Of a stretch of 64,000 nt of DNA, positions 59,906-64,000 are shown piece after piece (position 1 is the stretch's first letter; every line of letters begins with the position of its first letter). The position numbers and the translations under genes were made by a program. The notes under the pieces were generated by a model, which saw only the letters and a list, made by a program, of their open reading frames with translations, did not search any database and was not told the DNA's origin. This stretch comes from Pusillibacter faecalis (GTDB taxonomy: Bacteria; Bacillota; Clostridia; Oscillospirales; Oscillospiraceae): contig NZ_AP023420.1 in the NCBI RefSeq assembly GCF_018408705.1, positions 310,001-374,000 on the forward strand, read 5' to 3'.

Positions 59906-61256
59906 TTAGAAGATGCCCTGAGCCATCATCGCATCCGCCACCCGCTGGAACCCTGCAATATTGGCACCAGCTACCAGATTATACCCGAGGCCGTACTTCT
60001 CCGCAGCCTCCACACTCATCGTGTAGATGTTGTTCATAATCTGCCGCAAACGCTGGTCCACTTCCTCCTCTGTCCACACCAGACGCTCACTGTTCTGCGC
60101 CATCTCCAGCGCACTGGTAGCCACGCCGCCAGCATTCACCGCCTTGCTGGGCGCCACAATCACCCCCGGCTGAGACATCAGATACGACAGTGCCTCGTTG
60201 GTGGTGGGCATGTTCGCCACCTCAATGTAGTACTTCACCCCATTGCCAACAATCTGCCTGGCATGCTCCAAGTGCACGTCATTCTCCATCGCGGACGGCA
60301 TGCATACATCCACCTTCACTCCCCAGGGCTTCTCACCCGGATAGAAGGCAACGCCGAACTTATCTGCATAGTCCTTCACCTGGTTCCGTCCGGACGCCCG
60401 CATCTCCACGATGTAGTCAATCTTCTTCTTTGTGGTCACTCCGTCCGGATCATAGATGTACCCGTCCGGGCCGGAGAGAGTCACCACCTTGGCGCCCAAA
60501 TCCGCCGCCTTCTGGCAGATGCCCCATGTCACGTTGCCAAACCCCGCGCACGCGATGGTCTTGCCCTCAATGCTCTCGCCTTCGTGCTTCAAGACGTTTT
60601 CCAGATAGTATACCGCGCCATACCCCGTTGCCTGAGGACGTACCAGGGACCCGCCCGAGGCAAAGTCCTTGCCGGTCAGTACCCCGTTTTCCCATGCGCC
60701 GCGCAGACGCCGGTACTGGCCGAACAAATAGCTGATCTCCCGGGTCCCCACGCCCATGTCACCTGCCGGCACGTCCACGTCCGGCCCGATGAACCGGTGC
60801 AGCGCCGTCATGAACGACTGGCAGAACCGCATGATCTCCGCATCCGACTTCCCCGTGGGATCGAAGTCGCTGCCGCCCTTCCCGCTGCCGATGGGCAGTC
60901 CCGTCAGCGCGTTCTTGAACGTCTGCTCGAACGCCAGAAACTTGATGATCCCCCAGGTTCACGTCCTTCCGGAACCGCAATCCTCCCTTGTACGGCCCGA
61001 TCGCTCCGTTGAACTGCGTCCGGTACCCCGTGTTCGTGTGCCACGTCCCGTCGTCCGCCATCCACGTCACCCGGAAGCTGAACGTCCGCTCAGGCTCCAC
61101 CATCCGGCTCAGCAGGTCCGCCGCCTCGTACTCTGGATGCTGCTCGATCACCGGCTCCAACGAGGAGAACACCTCCTCCACCGTCTGTACAAACTCCGGC
61201 TCGTCTCCGTGTTTCCCCTTCACTTCTTCGATCACTCTTGCCAGATACCCATTCAT
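59906..61256 (-). pseudogene. gdhA: NAD(P)-specific glutamate dehydrogenase gene with a +1 frameshift
   Basis: From ATG 61256 the product reads as a normal GdhA through FNGAIGPYKGGLRFRKDVNL. The frame is then lost, and resumes in another frame with IIKFLAFEQTFKNALTG, GSGKGGSDFDPTGKS and the full Rossmann domain (CAGFGNVTWG) to 59906. Removing one base from the C5 run at 60950-60954 restores an intact 449-residue enzyme. As written it yields a 177-residue junk-tailed product. The rest of the gene is undamaged, so a recent lesion or an assembly error is likely. GdhA interconverts glutamate and 2-oxoglutarate with ammonia. Confidence 0.88.
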
Positions 61257-61379
61257 CTCTTCGTTTCTCCTTTTTTGATAAAATCCGTTCAATTCTGATG
61301 GATGTTGTTATCAATCCGTTTTCTCTATGTAACAAATGGTAGTATGGATGCTGACATGGAGCCGGTAAAAGCTCTCCTT

Positions 61380-62516
61380 TTATAGGCTCTGTAAAAGCTT
61401 CGCTACCAGCGCAGTGCGGCGGGCAATATGGTCAATATGGATATACTCATTGGGGTTATGCAGGAACTCACCGGACGTACCCAAGCCATCCAATGTCGGA
61501 ACACCGGCATCTGATGTAAAGTTGCCGTCGCTGCCTCCGCCGATGGGAACTCCCTTGACCTCCAGACCGCAGCTCTTTCCCAGCTCCACAGCCTTTTGAA
61601 ACAGTTTCGGGTCTGCCACCATCACCGGCTTGTCAATTTTGCCCTGTACCTCCAGCTGGATGCCGGGGCCCAGCGCCTTGAGCGCCATAATCTGCTGATG
61701 CACCTGCTGGGACGTCTCCCTGGTCTTGTAGCGGACGTCCATCGTCAGCTGTGCCGTCTCCGGGATCATACAGGTCTCCGGCTCACCGCCCCGAATGGCT
61801 GTGGGCGCCAAAGTCACATCCTCCAGCTCCTTGTCCCACTGCTCCAGAAACAATAGCTGCCGGGCCACCTCCATCAGCGGGCTGATGGCCAAATGGGGAT
61901 TGGAGCCAGAGTGAGCCGCCTTGCCATGGGCAATCAGCGTGTAAGTTCCCCGGCCAGAGCGGCTGGTCTTCAACGCGCCCAGATCATTGACTCCCGGCTC
62001 CATGACAAATACCGCCTCGTACTGCCGCGCCTTCTCCACGATCAGGTCGCTGGAGTGGAAGCTGCCGGTCTCCTCGTCGCCGTTGAAGAACACGCCGATG
62101 GTTTTTCCAGGCATCAGGTTCAGCTCCTGCAAAGCCTTGATGGCGAAATACGCCATGATGATGCCGCCCTTCATATCCAGTACACCGGGACCGAAGGCCT
62201 TACCATCTTCTACCTTAAAAGGCATGGTCTTCAACGTTCCCACAGGGTACACTGTGTCATAGTGCCCCACAAACAAAATACCCTTGGGACCTTCTCCCAG
62301 TTCTCCATACACATGGTCTCCGCAGGATTCCTGGGGGAGCCGCTGCATCCGGAAACCAAGTCCCCCAAAGGTCTCCTCCAGGAATCTGCTGCATTTGTCG
62401 GACGCCTCCTTGTGTTCAAAGGAGGGCGACTCCAGCTCCACAAATTTCTGGAGCAGCTGTAAATATGCGGGGACTTGGCCTTCCAGATAGCTTACGATCT
62501 TGTCATCAGACATCAT
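61380..62516 (-). CDS. M20 family metallopeptidase (carboxypeptidase G2-like)
   Basis: The 378-residue two-zinc peptidase has metal ligands in LFVGHYDTVYPVG (His85, Asp87), LDMKGG (Asp114), and the general base/ligand pair in NGDEETGS (Glu148, Glu149). A dimerisation insert is in the middle and the last His ligand in LHNPNEYIHI. It resembles glutamate carboxypeptidases that release C-terminal amino acids from peptides or folates. ATG 62513 (the second codon) has the better distance to GGGAGGAAAC. Confidence 0.9.
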   Translation of the reverse strand: MMSDDKIVSYLEGQVPAYLQLLQKFVELESPSFEHKEASDKCSRFLEETFGGLGFRMQRLPQESCGDHVYGELGEGPKGILFVGHYDTVYPVGTLKTMPFKVEDGKAFGPGVLDMKGGIIMAYFAIKALQELNLMPGKTIGVFFNGDEETGSFHSSDLIVEKARQYEAVFVMEPGVNDLGALKTSRSGRGTYTLIAHGKAAHSGSNPHLAISPLMEVARQLLFLEQWDKELEDVTLAPTAIRGGEPETCMIPETAQLTMDVRYKTRETSQQVHQQIMALKALGPGIQLEVQGKIDKPVMVADPKLFQKAVELGKSCGLEVKGVPIGGGSDGNFTSDAGVPTLDGLGTSGEFLHNPNEYIHIDHIARRTALVAKLLQSL

Positions 62517-62529
62517 GTTTCCTCCCTCT

Positions 62530-63105
62530 TTATTCCTGCGGCAAAATCTCCACTATGTCCATGGGGTGGATGCTGGCCGCGTTGGCTTCCTCCACGTCCA
62601 CGTGCATCATGGGCTCCTCCATGCCATCTGTGAAGACCACCTGCACATCACCGAAGATCAACTGCCGCTCGCCGCTGACCTTGACCTGGACCATCTGATC
62701 CTTTTGGAGACCGTACTCGGCCGCCTGCTCCGGCGTGAAGTGAATATGCCGCAGGGCTACCATCGCCACGGAGTCGAAATCAATCCTGCCGCAGGGGCCG
62801 ATCACCGTCAGCGGAGCCAAGTCCTTGGACCCAGAAATTCGTACCGGCGCTTCAATGCCCAGCACAAAGTTGTCCGCCCGCAGGATCTCCACCTGGGTGT
62901 AGCTCCGCAGGGGACCCAGCACCCTCACGCCAGAGATCTCGCCCTTGGGTCCCTTCAGCGTCACCGTTTCGTTGGCGGCAAAGATGGGCGGGGCCATGGG
63001 GCGCTTCACCGTCAGCTCATAGCCCTTTCCGAACAGGATGTCACATGCCTCCCGGTTCAAATGGATATGTCGGTTTGAGATAATCACATGGGTCGTATTC
63101 TTCAT
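62530..63105 (-). CDS. pduL: Phosphate propanoyltransferase (PduL-type phosphotransacylase)
   Basis: A 191-residue zinc phosphotransacylase made of two related beta-barrels. His ligands are HIHL (His13, His15) and LRHIHFTPEQAAEYGL (His120, His122); KRPMAPPIFAANETVTLKG and RILGPLRSYTQVEI-type blocks match PduL. It lacks the microcompartment-targeting peptide, so it is a free enzyme. It exchanges CoA and phosphate on acyl groups. It follows butyrate kinase, suggesting that the pair makes ATP from acyl-CoA. ATG 63105 follows GAAGGACGGAACAAC. Confidence 0.92.
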   Translation of the reverse strand: MKNTTHVIISNRHIHLNREACDILFGKGYELTVKRPMAPPIFAANETVTLKGPKGEISGVRVLGPLRSYTQVEILRADNFVLGIEAPVRISGSKDLAPLTVIGPCGRIDFDSVAMVALRHIHFTPEQAAEYGLQKDQMVQVKVSGERQLIFGDVQVVFTDGMEEPMMHVDVEEANAASIHPMDIVEILPQE

Positions 63106-63121
63106 GTTGTTCCGTCCTTCT

Positions 63122-64000
63122 TCAGTCGTTTCGCTCCGTGTCGTAATCCCGCACAAGCTCCTCTCCCCGGAGCATCCGCAGCGTTCCATCCACCAGAGCC
63201 TGCATCTCCACCGCTCCGGGAACCACCTCCACGGGGGCGATGAACTCCACCCGCGCCTTCAGCCGCTCCACCAGGCGTGCAGACCGGGCGATCTCACCAG
63301 TGAGGATCACGCGGTCCACCTGGCCGTTCATGACGGTGGCCATGCCGCCGATGTCCTTGGCGATCTGGTAGATCATGGCGTTGAAGTAAAAGTCCGCCTT
63401 CTCATCTCCCGCGTCAATGCGGCGCTCCACCTCCTGGATGTCGCTGGTGCCGAGATAGGCCACCAGACCGCCGCCGCCCATCTGGCGCTTGAACGCGGCA
63501 TCGTAGTCCCATTCGCCGGAGAAACACTTCTTTGTAAAGGCGATCATCGGCAGGGCCCCCGCCCGCTCCGGGGAGAAGGCGTTGATGTGGCTATCAATGA
63601 TTCTGCCCTTTTCATGGGCGTTGACGGTGATACCGCCTCCCAGATGGCAGATGATGAAGTTATAATCCTCATATCGACCACCCAGCTGCCCAGCGATTTT
63701 GTGTCCCGCCGCCTTTTCATTCAGGGGATGGCCCGCGCCCCGCTGGATGGGCAGCTCCGGAAGGCCGGAGACCTTGGCGAGGTCGATAAAGTCGTCTGCC
63801 AGAGGTGCGTCGTAGATGTAGCCGGGGACACCGTATTTTTCCATCAGGCCGATGGAGATCATCACGCCCAGATTGGAGGCGTGGGGCCAGGGGGCCCGGC
63901 TGCACTCCTCCACCATCAGCGGGGTGATGGCGTAGCCGCCGCAGTGAATGGGCCGGCCCCCGCCGCCCCGGGAGACAATGGCATCCAGTTCCCGGATGCC
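63122..64000 (-). CDS. buk: Butyrate kinase (5' part outside window)
   Basis: The C-terminal 292 residues of an acetokinase-fold enzyme. The visible motifs are HCGGYAITPLMVEEC, WPHASNLGVMISIGLM, YNFIICHLGGGITVNAHEKG (phosphate loop), NAFSPERAGALPM, KCFSGEWDYDA and VAYLGTSDIQEVERRI, all of the butyrate kinase family rather than AckA. It converts butyryl-phosphate and ADP to butyrate and ATP. The frame is open to the right edge without a start. pduL follows 16 bases later. Confidence 0.92.
   Translation of the reverse strand, partial: GIRELDAIVSRGGGGRPIHCGGYAITPLMVEECSRAPWPHASNLGVMISIGLMEKYGVPGYIYDAPLADDFIDLAKVSGLPELPIQRGAGHPLNEKAAGHKIAGQLGGRYEDYNFIICHLGGGITVNAHEKGRIIDSHINAFSPERAGALPMIAFTKKCFSGEWDYDAAFKRQMGGGGLVAYLGTSDIQEVERRIDAGDEKADFYFNAMIYQIAKDIGGMATVMNGQVDRVILTGEIARSARLVERLKARVEFIAPVEVVPGAVEMQALVDGTLRMLRGEELVRDYDTERND

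Noticed and set aside
60759..60955. C-terminal tail of the 177-residue gdhA first-frame product (LGDHQVSGVRADVQ...)
   Set aside because: Out-of-frame translation after the extra base; not a separate domain.
59888..61012. 374-codon plus-strand frame opposite gdhA
   Set aside because: Shadow of the conserved gdhA sequence on the other strand.
1..64000. CRISPR array, tRNA, rRNA or insertion sequence
   Set aside because: No regularly spaced repeats, no cloverleaf ending in CCA, no rRNA-like stretch and no transposase domain were seen; the HTH_38 protein at 20316-20567 lacks a catalytic domain.

Overview
The window looks like chromosome of a GC-rich, endospore-forming, butyrate-producing Clostridia member, most likely Oscillospiraceae (Flavonifractor/Oscillibacter-like). 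The evidence is gene content: spo0A, spmAB, gerQ-cwlJ, an AbrB regulator, ctsR-clpC, pyrBI with a regulatory chain, an FMN-riboswitch ribU, and butyrate kinase. The genus is an inference.

Region 1 (1 to about 21.45 kb) is the right arm of a tailed-phage prophage, with every gene on the minus strand. Read in transcription order from 21.4 kb down to 1, it holds small overlapping early genes, an MT-A70 methyltransferase interrupted at a G10 tract, an HD hydrolase, a membrane-anchored lytic transglycosylase, a SPPY-type DNA methyltransferase, an HUH replication initiator, a DUF4406 protein, a cytosine-C5 methyltransferase with internal repeats, a Gp37/Gp68 protein, an ASCH protein and a sigma-region-4-like late regulator. 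A 0.5 kb hairpin-rich packaging region follows, then terS, terL, a gpW-like joiner, portal, prohead protease, capsid, DUF2190 and a HeH-type protein cut by the window edge. One element lies on the plus strand here: a promoter plus terminator for a possible 78-nt RNA antisense to the leader of the HUH rep gene.

Region 2 (21.5-28.1 kb) is a complete UMP operon, pyrC-K-D-F-nitroreductase-E-B-I. Its promoter sits about 105 bp past the last prophage gene.

Region 3 (28.1-64 kb) is a mosaic of short housekeeping units, mostly separated by clear hairpin terminators. They are a possible structured RNA and a CD3324-family gene; RNHCP; radical SAM plus aspartate aminotransferase; MATE; ctsR-mcsA-clpC with two CtsR boxes; ferredoxin; trmN6-rsmI; abrB; spmAB; a two-component system with a GerMN lipoprotein; ComEA; a D,D-carboxypeptidase with a long structured leader; gerQ-cwlJ; a GT4 glycosyltransferase; padR-DUF2812; an XRE membrane regulator; ZnuA; a SLOG protein; the FMN riboswitch and ribU; dinB-5-FTHF cyclo-ligase; glyA; spo0A; a frameshifted gdhA; an M20 peptidase, pduL and butyrate kinase (cut by the right edge).

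Three genes (DUF1064, MT-A70, gdhA) each carry exactly one surplus base at a C-run on the plus strand. Either the assembly has homopolymer errors or some of these are real switches or lesions. No tRNA, rRNA, CRISPR array, insertion sequence or integrase was seen.
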